Of a stretch of 64,000 nt of DNA, positions 34,726 through 43,900 are shown one piece after another. Positions within the stretch are counted from its first letter, which is position 1. Each line of letters starts with the position of its first letter. Both the position numbers and the translations under genes were made by a program. Under the pieces are notes generated by a model. The model saw nothing but the letters and a program-made list of their open reading frames with translations, did not search any database and was not told the origin of the DNA. The stretch comes from an uncultured bacterium (GTDB taxonomy: Bacteria > Bacteroidota > Ignavibacteria > Ignavibacteriales > Melioribacteraceae), in NCBI GenBank assembly GCA_937936675.1, contig CALDDL010000012.1:1-64000 (forward strand), given 5' to 3'.

Positions 34726-36132
34726 CTAACTTTTTTTGAATGTAGAACCAGTTTTACCATCCTGTATTTGAATACCGAGTTTACTCAATTTATCTCGAAT
34801 TTCATCTGCTAACTGATATTGCTTTTCTTGTTTTAATCTTATCCTTAATTCAAGGAATAATTGAATTAGTGCATCTTCAATACCTGATTCTTTTCCTTGG
34901 CTAAGATTCTCAATATGTAAAATTCCAAGTACGTCTTGAGCAGTCTTCTTTAGGAATTCAATTATTCCTTGATAAAAATTTTTGCCGGGATTATTATCTG
35001 CAATATACTTATTAGCGTCTTTAATAAACTCAAAAATAACTGCTAATCCTTTCGGAGTATTAAAATCATCATCAACTGCTTTTTCAAAATCAGAATAATA
35101 TTTTTCAAATATAAATTCACTCTTGTTCTCATTAAGTGACGGATTCTTTAAAAAACTAAGAGAACTAAGAACAAGATTATTTAGTTTCTCTAGTCCTTTC
35201 TCGGCAGAAGCTAATAAATCATCCGAGAAATTTAATGGTCCAGAATAAATTGTTTGAGCGAAAAAGAATCTTATAGTTTCTGCAGAATATTTTTTTAGTA
35301 CATCACGAGCAGTAAAAAAATTACCAAGTGACTTGGACATCTTTTCATTATCTATATTAAGGAAACCAAAATGAATCCAATATTTGGCAAATTGCTGATT
35401 TGTGGAAGCTTCGCTTTGTGCAATTTCATTTTCGTGATGCGGGAAAATTAAGTCGCTTCCACCGGCATGGATATCGATCGATTTACCTAAATGTTTCATC
35501 GCCATAGCAGAGCATTCAATGTGCCAGCCGGGACGTCCCTTACCCCATGGACTTTCCCATGATGGTTCTCCTTCCTTGACTTTTTTCCATAAAGAAAAAT
35601 CGAGCGGATTTTTTTTCTCTTCATTAATTTCCACTCGAGCACCAGATTCTAAATCGTCTATATTCTTACCGCTTAATTTACCGTAAGAAGGGAATTTCTT
35701 TACATCATAAAAAACATTTCCATCAACGTTATAAGCTATATTCTTCATCTCTAAATCTTTTATCAACTTGATCATTTCTTCTATGTGATCAGTAGCGTAG
35801 GGATAAATATCGGCTTTTTTTATTTTTAATTTTTCGATGTCAATAAGGAATTCCCCCGAATATTTTTTAGAAAATTCCGATGCACTTATTTTTTCTTCAT
35901 TGGCTTTTTTGATTATCTTATCATCCACATCCGTTATATTCATTGCGAAGCGAACTTTGAAACCTTTATATATAAGATAGCGCCGAATCATATCAGAAAC
36001 TATAAATGTTCTTGCATTTCCGATATGGAAAAAATCATAAACGGTCGGACCGCATACATACATTGTTACATTTGGCGGGTTTAAGGGTATAAATTCTTCT
36101 TTTTTCCTAGTAAGCGTGTTATAAATTTGCAT
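34726..36132 (-). CDS. cysS: Cysteinyl-tRNA synthetase
   Basis: Class I synthetase of 468 residues, the standard length. It shows MYVCGPTVYDFFHIGNARTF (zinc Cys plus HIGN signature, about residues 25-44), the second zinc ligands in WHIECSAMAM and GGSDLIFPHHENEIAQSE, and the KMSKSLGNF loop (about 268). The C-terminal anticodon-binding helical region ends QYQLADEIRDKLSKLGIQIQDGK as usual (landmark only). It charges tRNA-Cys. Divergent from the nonaheme cytochrome gene. Confidence 0.98.
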   Translation of the reverse strand: MQIYNTLTRKKEEFIPLNPPNVTMYVCGPTVYDFFHIGNARTFIVSDMIRRYLIYKGFKVRFAMNITDVDDKIIKKANEEKISASEFSKKYSGEFLIDIEKLKIKKADIYPYATDHIEEMIKLIKDLEMKNIAYNVDGNVFYDVKKFPSYGKLSGKNIDDLESGARVEINEEKKNPLDFSLWKKVKEGEPSWESPWGKGRPGWHIECSAMAMKHLGKSIDIHAGGSDLIFPHHENEIAQSEASTNQQFAKYWIHFGFLNIDNEKMSKSLGNFFTARDVLKKYSAETIRFFFAQTIYSGPLNFSDDLLASAEKGLEKLNNLVLSSLSFLKNPSLNENKSEFIFEKYYSDFEKAVDDDFNTPKGLAVIFEFIKDANKYIADNNPGKNFYQGIIEFLKKTAQDVLGILHIENLSQGKESGIEDALIQLFLELRIRLKQEKQYQLADEIRDKLSKLGIQIQDGKTGSTFKKS

Positions 36133-36271
36133 TTTTTACCTGAAATTGAACTTAAAAATATACAAATAGAGTAATTTGTAATCAACTATTAAAAAAAGAA
36201 GATTTATTTCGATAATACAAAATAGGATAAAAGGATAATAAAGATTTTTTATTTTTTTTGTTATTTAGACT

Positions 36272-36299
36272 TTGACATCTTTATATTTTTTTATAGATT
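36272..36299 (+). promoter_or_regulatory. Candidate promoter of the nonaheme cytochrome gene
   Basis: TTGACA at 36272-36277, 16-base spacer of almost pure A/T, TAGATT at 36294-36299. This leaves a 5' leader of about 90 bases before a strong AGGAGG-type ribosome-binding site (36384-36390) and the ATG at 36397. The 264-base gap between cysS and the cytochrome gene holds nothing else that I recognise. Confidence 0.4.
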
Positions 36300-36396
36300 A
36301 AACGAGTAAATAAGAAAATATTAGTCAAATGTCTTTTTATAGTAAAAAACAAGATTTTAATATCGAATTAACAATACAAACCCCAGGAGGAGCTGT

Positions 36397-38394
36397 ATGA
36401 TTAGAAGGTTAACTGCATTTACCTTGATCTCTTTGCTTCTAACCACAGTTGTTTATTCACAGACAATGAGTCTAACAACTTACGGTGTATCACCAAGAGA
36501 AGCGAATTTAAACGCAACTGATATTTTTACCGTTCAGTATAACGGATTAAAGAATGTCGGCGTTAATAGTAAAATCTATTTAAAAGCAACACTAAGCGGT
36601 GCAAGATTAAAAGCACCGGTATTTTCAATAGTAGAAAAACCTGCCGGTTCTACTGCTGCTTATGGCGGAACAATTGAAGGCGGTTTAGATTCTTCAAATA
36701 CTGTGATTCCATTTACCCCTGATGTTGTGGGTAAATATATCCTTAGAGTTAAAGACGGCAGCTATCAAGCAGATATCATTATCAATGCCGCTAAATATGT
36801 TGGTGTTGAAAAATGTAAAGACTGTCATAAATTTGCAGGCTTTGGTGGAGAAATTGTTGAAGCATGGCAAAAAACCGGACACGCAAACCAGATGAAAGAA
36901 GCATTCAATGGTGAATATAGCAGTCATTTCCAAGAATTTTGTTTAGCATGCCATGCAACCGGTTATGATAAAAAAGCCGCAAATGATGGTTTTGATGATT
37001 TCCCGTTCGTATATCCGGCAGTATTAGCTCCGGGCGTTTATGATCAAACAGCTGCTATGTATCCTGAAGCTATGAAATTAGCAAACGTTCAGTGCGAAGC
37101 TTGTCACGGTCCAGGAAGTGTTCATGCTTCTTCACCTCTTAACTCAAAAGAAAATTCAAAAATCTCCGTAACAATGAGCTCAGATAATTGTGCTTACTGT
37201 CATGATAATGGTGCACATCACGTATTTGCTGAACAATGGGATTATTCTGCTCACGCAAACCCAACTAGCTACCCTGCTGGTCCTGGTCGTGAAAGCTGTG
37301 TTAGATGCCACACAGGTTCAGGTTTCAAACAATTCGTTGATGGCGTTCCTACAACCAGTACAGATCCAACTTTTGATGCAATCTCATGTGCAAGCTGTCA
37401 TGAACCTCATAGCAATGCTAATTCTCATCAATTAAGAAAAACAAGCGTTAAATTAGGAAATGGCGAAGTTGTTGATGGCGGTGGAAACGGAAGACTTTGC
37501 ATGAACTGTCATCAGAGCCGTCAAAATGCTGCTACATATACAGTAAAATCGGCTTCTCATTATGGACCACACTATGCTACACAAGCTGACGTTCTTGTAG
37601 GTACAAACGTTGTAACTTGGGGAGCTACAATTCCAAGTACGAAGCATTTCAATGTTACAGAAGATGCATGCGTTACATGCCACATGTATCCTGATCCTGC
37701 AGGCGCTGCTAAAAAAGCAGTTCATCAAGGAGCTCACACATTCAGTATGAGAGATATAGATACAGGCGTAGCTAATATGGATGCTTGCGCAACTTGCCAC
37801 GGTGGTTCTCTAGGTCTTGATTTCCATGATGTTAAGTTCTTCTATAAAGGAACTGGCGATCATGATGGTGATGGTGTTACTGAAGGATTACAGGAAGAAG
37901 TTCATGGTTTAATTGAAAAAGTTAGTGCTTTATTACCAAATCCTGATCCACATGCTGAAACTTCAACTGCATGGACTAAAGTTCAATTAGAAGCTGCTTA
38001 TAACATCAGAACAATCTATTATGATAATAGCTGGGGAATTCACAATCCTAAGTTCACTATTGAATTATTAAATACAACTTGGAAAGCATTAAATGGTATT
38101 ACTGACGTTGATGAAAACGAACTAATTCCTACTGAATTTACAGTTTATCAGAACTATCCGAATCCATTTAATCCAACTACGAATATTAAATTCTCTATTC
38201 CAAAAGCATCTAATGTAAAAGTTATTGTTTATGACGCTATCGGTAGAGAAGTTAGACAATTAGTAAATAATGAATTGAACGCAGGAACACATACAATTCA
38301 ATTTAACGCTTCTAACTTAGCTTCAGGTATCTATCTATACAGAATCGAAGCAGGCGACTTTACTAAAGTTAACAAGATGTTATTAATAAAATAA
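36397..38394 (+). CDS. Secreted nonaheme c-type cytochrome with T9SS type A sorting domain
   Basis: A 665-residue exported cytochrome. Signal peptide 1-22; an Ig-like beta domain about 24-135; then nine CxxCH haem c motifs between residues 140 and 468: CKDCH, CLACH, CEACH, CAYCH, CVRCH, CASCH, CMNCH, CVTCH, CATCH. Additional His residues near the motifs (NGAHH, HYGPH, KAVHQGAH) are candidate distal ligands. A helix (YNIRTIYYDNSWGIHNPKF) resembles the C-terminal helix of multihaem cytochromes of the c552/c554 type. The last 85 residues are a T9SS sorting domain (YQNYPNPFNPTTNIKFSIP ... NKMLLIK). It is predicted to be moved to the cell surface for electron transfer. Strong ribosome-binding site and terminator suggest high expression. 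Confidence 0.93.
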   Translation: MIRRLTAFTLISLLLTTVVYSQTMSLTTYGVSPREANLNATDIFTVQYNGLKNVGVNSKIYLKATLSGARLKAPVFSIVEKPAGSTAAYGGTIEGGLDSSNTVIPFTPDVVGKYILRVKDGSYQADIIINAAKYVGVEKCKDCHKFAGFGGEIVEAWQKTGHANQMKEAFNGEYSSHFQEFCLACHATGYDKKAANDGFDDFPFVYPAVLAPGVYDQTAAMYPEAMKLANVQCEACHGPGSVHASSPLNSKENSKISVTMSSDNCAYCHDNGAHHVFAEQWDYSAHANPTSYPAGPGRESCVRCHTGSGFKQFVDGVPTTSTDPTFDAISCASCHEPHSNANSHQLRKTSVKLGNGEVVDGGGNGRLCMNCHQSRQNAATYTVKSASHYGPHYATQADVLVGTNVVTWGATIPSTKHFNVTEDACVTCHMYPDPAGAAKKAVHQGAHTFSMRDIDTGVANMDACATCHGGSLGLDFHDVKFFYKGTGDHDGDGVTEGLQEEVHGLIEKVSALLPNPDPHAETSTAWTKVQLEAAYNIRTIYYDNSWGIHNPKFTIELLNTTWKALNGITDVDENELIPTEFTVYQNYPNPFNPTTNIKFSIPKASNVKVIVYDAIGREVRQLVNNELNAGTHTIQFNASNLASGIYLYRIEAGDFTKVNKMLLIK

Positions 38395-38420
38395 TTCATC
38401 TTAAGAATAAAGTTGTAATA

Positions 38421-38452
38421 AAAAAGCTGCCTCAAAAGGGCAGCTTTTTTTT
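38421..38452 (+). terminator. Rho-independent terminator after the cytochrome gene
   Basis: Stem AAGCTGCC/GGCAGCTT (38424-38431 with 38439-38446), seven-base loop, eight T residues. The stem begins about 30 bases after the stop codon. The A tract on the other side could also serve rluD from the opposite direction. Confidence 0.9.
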
Positions 38453-38618
38453 GTTTAAAATTTATCTTTCCTAAAATAAATTAACGGTAAAAGACCTATT
38501 TCATGGAGGAAATTTTTGAATGTATAAGAATTCTTGAGTAATAAATAAAATTAATATCTGACATGAAAAATTTAATGAAGGTAATTAGGATTAAAATTTT
38601 AGTGAAGGAGAATAGATT

Positions 38619-39602
38619 TTATCTTTTTAATTTCTTTAAGAGCAGTTTAAAGTCTTCAGGGAGTTCCGATTCAAAGAAAAGTTTTTCTTTTGTTCTGGGG
38701 TGTATAAAACCCAAGGTCTTTGCATGAAGTGCCTGTCTTGTCATAATATCTAATAAATTATCTACACGAGTCTTCATCTTGGGAAGCTCAAGTCCATAAG
38801 CAATTCTTCTTCCACCATATACAGGGTCGCCAAATATGGGTCTATTTATATGCGATAGATGCACTCTAATTTGATGTGTCCTGCCGGTTTTTAATTTTAA
38901 TTTTACCAGTGAAGCAAATTCAAATTCTTCTAATACTTCATAAAATGTATGGGCATGCTTACCTTCTGTTTCGCTTACTGTAAATACTTTTCTATCTTTA
39001 TTGCTTCGTGTAATATTAGCAATTATTTCACCCTTCGGTTCTTTGAATATACCCCAACAAACTGCCCAATATTCTCTTTCGATTGTGTGATGAAAAAATT
39101 GTTTTGCTAATTGCGCATGCGTCCACTCATCTTTTGCCACCAGCAGAATACCGCTTGTTTCTTTATCTATACGATGTACTATTCCCGGTCGGGTCTGTTC
39201 ATCATTTAATTTGCTAAGCTTATTTGTATGGTGAAGAAGTGCATTTACTAACGTACCCGTAAAATTTCCTAATGAAGGATGAGCTACCATTCCTGCGGCT
39301 TTATTTACCAATAAAAGATATTCATCTTCATAAATAATATCCAATGGAATATCTTCCGCTTCTGTAAATTCGGGACGAGGTGAAGTGGGAATTACAACAT
39401 CAATTATATCGCCGGCATTAACTATATAATTTGACTTAATTATATCTCCGTTTACACGGACGCATTCTGCTTTTATTAATTTTTGGATTCTTGTTCGGGA
39501 TGCATTTTCAATAGAATTTGTAAGGTAAAGGTCTATTCTTTCCTTCTTTTTGCCTGCCGGAATTTCAATATGTATTTTTTTTTCAGTTACTAATTTTGCC
39601 AT
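38619..39602 (-). CDS. RluD-family 23S rRNA pseudouridine synthase
   Basis: A 327-residue enzyme: N-terminal S4 RNA-binding domain (RIDLYLTNSIENASRTRIQKL, landmark; about 17-80) and a RluA-type catalytic domain with the aspartate in GIVHRIDKETSGILLVAKDE (about residues 150-165) and LKLKTGRTHQIRVHL. RluD modifies helix 69 of 23S rRNA; paralogues RluA and RluC have similar motifs, but the S4 domain and gene position favour RluD. It overlaps lspA by 20 bases and ends the yggS-divIVA-ileS unit, in the same place as ylyB in Bacillus. Confidence 0.92.
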   Translation of the reverse strand: MAKLVTEKKIHIEIPAGKKKERIDLYLTNSIENASRTRIQKLIKAECVRVNGDIIKSNYIVNAGDIIDVVIPTSPRPEFTEAEDIPLDIIYEDEYLLLVNKAAGMVAHPSLGNFTGTLVNALLHHTNKLSKLNDEQTRPGIVHRIDKETSGILLVAKDEWTHAQLAKQFFHHTIEREYWAVCWGIFKEPKGEIIANITRSNKDRKVFTVSETEGKHAHTFYEVLEEFEFASLVKLKLKTGRTHQIRVHLSHINRPIFGDPVYGGRRIAYGLELPKMKTRVDNLLDIMTRQALHAKTLGFIHPRTKEKLFFESELPEDFKLLLKKLKR

Positions 39603-40245
39603 CTTCTCTTGTTGTAGAAGCTCCTGTCGATCCGTTTATACTTTCAAAATTAGTTTCTTCAACAGGTGATTCAACAGAAGGTTCTGTTATCGGTTCTGCG
39701 CTTTTTGAAGGAATGGATTTATGGAAAATTAATAATATAATCACACCGATCGTAACACTTGCATCGGCAACATTAAAAATAGGCCAGCGGTCATAAGTAT
39801 GACCTAAAATTGTAAAATCCCAAAAATCAACATTGAAGAAATCTACTACTTTCCCATAAAATAAAGGTGCATATCCATACAAAACACCATAAAACATTCT
39901 ATCTATCAGATTACCAACTGCTCCGCCAAGTATAAAAGCCAACGCCAGTTTAAGTGGGAGATTCTCTTTTCTTACTTTATATAAATATACTAAGATTCCG
40001 ATACTTGCAAATAAAGAGAATAAAGAAAGGAGTAATTTTGAATTATCACTTACATCAATACCAAATGCCATTCCCGGATTTTCTACAAATGTAATCTTAA
40101 AAAAATCACCAATTACCGGAATGCTGTCGCCATAGAACATTCCATCATGTGATATATTAAGTATTGGTATCCTTCCTCCCTTAACTAAAAATTTAGTTAA
40201 TTGATCGACAACAACTAAAACAGCAGATATAATTAAAACTCTCAA
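39583..40245 (-). CDS. lspA: Lipoprotein signal peptidase (signal peptidase II) with extra C-terminal tail
   Basis: Integral-membrane aspartyl protease that cuts prolipoproteins at the lipidated Cys. The 220-residue protein has four transmembrane helices and the two catalytic Asp motifs GNLIDRMFYG (about residue 117) and FNVADASVTIG (about 160). Beyond the last helix there are about 40 extra residues rich in Ser, Glu, Pro and Thr, so it is longer than the usual 150-170. It overlaps rluD by 20 bases and follows the DksA-like gene by 15. The lipoproteins noted in this window are its expected substrates. Confidence 0.95.
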   Translation of the reverse strand: MRVLIISAVLVVVDQLTKFLVKGGRIPILNISHDGMFYGDSIPVIGDFFKITFVENPGMAFGIDVSDNSKLLLSLFSLFASIGILVYLYKVRKENLPLKLALAFILGGAVGNLIDRMFYGVLYGYAPLFYGKVVDFFNVDFWDFTILGHTYDRWPIFNVADASVTIGVIILLIFHKSIPSKSAEPITEPSVESPVEETNFESINGSTGASTTREDGKISN

Positions 40246-40260
40246 TAGTATTCCGAATAA

Positions 40261-40962
40261 TTATTTTTTCATTTTTTGTTTAACTTGAAGACAATGCTGA
40301 GTATGAGGGACAGCCATTAATCTTTCTTTTGGTATTAATGGACATGTAGCACAAAGATGCTGTGGTTCATCAATACATTCAATACAAATGCCATAAGTGC
40401 CATTATCGATCCTCTGAAGAGCATCATCTAAATAACCGAGGAACTTATTCTCTCTTTGAGCCCATAGATAGAGTTTTTCTCTTTCCATTGCATCTGTTCC
40501 TTGCTCTGCCATATGAAGCGAATAAGGAGAATTTTCATTGACGTACTGACCGGTTGTAGGGTCCATCATTTGATCTTTGAGAATTTGAAGTTGTTCGATG
40601 ATTTCGTTTCTCTTATCGAAAATAACTTTTTTAAATTCTTCAAGATCCTTTTTAGAATATCCTTGAATTTTTTTTACTTTCTTAGAAGGAGAAATTACTT
40701 CAACATGTTCCAAACTTTTCGCATTAGATTTCTTCTTTGATGATGTTTTTGCCGGTGCTTTAGCTTTTGCTGCCGGTTTGGTTTTCACCGGTTTAGAAAC
40801 AGCAACTTTCTTAGTAGTAGCAGATGCTTTAGTTGCTTTAGAAGTAACTTTAGCAACGGGTTTCTTCTTCTCTACTTTTGCTTTAGCCGGTTTTGGAGCT
40901 GCTTTTGATGCAGTTTTTGCTCCACTTTTTTTCACCGTTTTTTTAGCTTCTGTTTTTGCCAT
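40261..40962 (-). CDS. DksA/TraR-type zinc-finger protein with histone-H1-like Lys/Ala tail
   Basis: A 233-residue fusion. Residues 1-85 are almost only Lys, Ala, Pro, Ser, Thr and Val (KKTVKKSGAKTASKAAPKPA and similar), like the C-terminal tail of histone H1. From about residue 98 a DksA-like coiled coil begins (YSKKDLEEFKKVIFDKRNEI), followed by the TraR/DksA finger. The finger is unusual: CIEC is present, but a second CATC lies only eight positions later, and the canonical second pair reads HCLQ with one Cys. DksA-like proteins bind the RNA polymerase secondary channel; the tail suggests DNA binding too. It lies between ileS and lspA, as ylyA does in Bacillus. Confidence 0.87.
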   Translation of the reverse strand: MAKTEAKKTVKKSGAKTASKAAPKPAKAKVEKKKPVAKVTSKATKASATTKKVAVSKPVKTKPAAKAKAPAKTSSKKKSNAKSLEHVEVISPSKKVKKIQGYSKKDLEEFKKVIFDKRNEIIEQLQILKDQMMDPTTGQYVNENSPYSLHMAEQGTDAMEREKLYLWAQRENKFLGYLDDALQRIDNGTYGICIECIDEPQHLCATCPLIPKERLMAVPHTQHCLQVKQKMKK

Positions 40963-40983
40963 TACTTGCCTCCAGTTAAACTT

Positions 40984-43900
40984 TTAGTTCGATTTTGCTA
41001 CTAATATTCGTAATTTATGTTCGCCAATTTCAAATTCCTGCTCATGACCATCGGCACCTTCGATTCCGCTATAAAAAATTCCATCAGCGAGGATTTCATT
41101 ACAAATATAATCTTTGAATTGGTTAACATAATCAATTAATTTCAAATCTGCATCAATAAAAACTCTAATCCGGTCGATTACGTCAAATCCGGCATCTTTT
41201 CTCATATTCTGAACTCTATTTACAAATTCACGGGCATAACCCTCGGCTATTAGAGCTTCTGTTAATTCTGTATCTATCGCAACAGTTACACCTTCCTCGG
41301 ACTCTACTAACCAACCTTCAATTTCATGACTAACAATTTCCACTTCTTCTTTTGTAATCACTACTTCAGTATTTTCGATAGTCAAAGTAAGAGTGCCATT
41401 ATGCTCCAATACAGAAATTTGGTCTTTATTTAGTTCCTTAATTGCGTTTGTAAGGGGCTTAACTAATTTACCATATTTGGGACCAATTGCTTTGAAATTT
41501 GGCTTAGCAGTTTTATTTACTATTTGAGTATCATCTTCCACTACGATCAATTCTTTTATGTTTACTTCCTCTAAAATCACTTCTCTCATACTATTAACAG
41601 CTTCACGTTTATTATGTTCTACAACTACCATCATTTTAAGAAGAGGCTGGCGAACTTTTAAATTATGTTTAGCGCGCATTGATCGGGAGAGGTAAACTGC
41701 CTTTTGAGCAATATCCATCTTCTCTTCGAGTTTTGTTTCAAAATAATCATTTTTAGAAAATTCCACTAAATGAATCGATTCAGCACCTTCTTTTTTTGTA
41801 ACTGAATTTAGATTCTGATATATCTCTTCGGCAATAAATGGAGAAAATGGAGCAGTAATTTTGCATACTGTTACCAAGCATTCATATAATGTTTGATAAG
41901 CAGAGATTTTATTTTTATTTATTTCTGATTTCCAGAATCTTCTGCGGCTTCTTCTAACATACCAATTAGAAAGCTGATCGATTGTGAATGATGATATAGA
42001 GCGGGCGGCTCTGGTAACATCATAATTATCCATCATCGTTTCATAATCTTTGACGAGTGTATTTAATTTTGAAATAATCCATCTATCTATTTCAGGTCTC
42101 TCTTCGTAAGGGATTAGTTCTTCACTGAAATCAAATTTATCGATATTAGCATAGAGTGCAAAGAAATTATATGTATTTAATAGAGTACCAAAGAATTTTC
42201 TTTGAACTTCTAAAATTCCTTCCTCATCGAAAAGAGTAGATTTCCATGGAGGTGATGTGGTAACAAGATACCACCTTGTGGCATCAGCACCATATTTATC
42301 GAATAGTGAAAATGGATCAACTGTATTTCCTTTCGATTTGGACATCTTCTGACCGTCTTTATCCAGAATTAATTCATTGACAATCAAATTCTTATAAGCA
42401 ACTTTATCGAAAAGCATCGTCCCGATAGCATGAAGTGTATAGAACCAGCCCCTTGTTTGATCAATTCCTTCACAAATAAAATCTGCGGGATAATTTTTTT
42501 CAAATAATTCTTTATTCTCAAATGGATAATGGTACTGTGCAAAAGGCATCGCACCGGAATCAAACCAAACGTCAATTAATTCGGGAGTACGTGAATAAAT
42601 TTTTCCGTTACGCTCAAACTTAACTTCATCAACGTATGGTTTATGTAAATCTATATTTTCTAATTCTCTTACAGAAATTCGTTTACCATCTTTTTCAATG
42701 AAACCTTCCTTAAATTCTTCGATAGAACCAACAGCAAAAGTATCACCATCGACACTCACCCAAATAGGAAGTGGTGTAGCCCAGAAACGATCACGGGATA
42801 GAGCCCAATCTTTATTTTCTTCTAACCAATTGCCAAATCTTCCGCTTCCTACTTCAGGCGGATACCAGTTTATTGTTTTATTCAATTGAACCATTTTATC
42901 AGCAATTGCAGTAGTTCTAATAAACCAAGATTCACGAGCATAATAGATAACCGGGACATTATCAAATCTCCAGCTAAATGGATAGGAGTGAATGATTGTC
43001 TCTTTTTTATAAAGACTTCCCTGCTCTTTTAATTTTAATATAATCTCTTGATCAGCATCTTTTACGAATTGCCCTTTGAAATCAGTTACCTCTTCGGTAA
43101 AGAGCCCGCCACGTGTAACCGGCTGCAGGAATGGCAAATCATATTTCTTAGATATTTCATAATCATCAGCACCAAATGCAGGAGACATATGAACAATTCC
43201 AGAACCGTCACCAATACTTACAAAATCTGCTTCCACTGCATAAAAAGCTTTTTTATCTACCTTCAGATAATGGAAAAGTTGTTCATATTCTAATCCGGCT
43301 AACTCTTTTCCCTTAAATTCGCCGATTATTTCGTAGTCCCCTTTTAGAACCACTAATCTTTCTTTGGCAAGAATTAAATATTTGTCCTCGGTCTTCACCT
43401 TCACATAATCTATATCTGGTCCTACGGCAATAGCAACATTTGAGATCAAAGTCCATGGTGTTGTTGTCCATACTAAAAAGTAAGTATTATCATCTTTAGA
43501 GAATTTGGAATCCTTAAGTTTCAGCATGACATATACCGATGGGTCTTTAGTATCTTTATAACCTAGAGCCAATTCGTGTGATGAGAGTACAGTTTCTGAA
43601 CGTGGGCATTGAGGAACAATTTTATAATCTTTGTAAATTAATCCTTTATCGAAAAGAGTTTTGAGTGCCCACCAAACCGATTCAATATAATTATTATCGC
43701 ATGTAATATAGGCATCTTCTAAAGTTACCCAATATCCCATGCGGGTAGTCATTCTTTCCCAAATATCTTTATAAGTAAAAACCGAATTCCTGCAAGCTTC
43801 ATTATATTTTTCTACTCCGAAAACCGGTATCTCGCTTTTACTCTTTATACCGAGAGCCTTTTCTACTTCTATTTCAACAGGCAGTCCATGAGTATCCCAT

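Noticed and set aside
37190..37435. Plus-strand ORF of 81 codons inside the nonaheme cytochrome gene
   Set aside because: The main frame carries nine CxxCH motifs and the sorting domain; the alternate frame is a shadow.
38453..38618. Short ORFs after the cytochrome terminator (for example ATG 38503)
   Set aside because: They are under 20 codons or run antisense into rluD; no support beyond a chance GGAGG. Nothing else was recognised in this gap.
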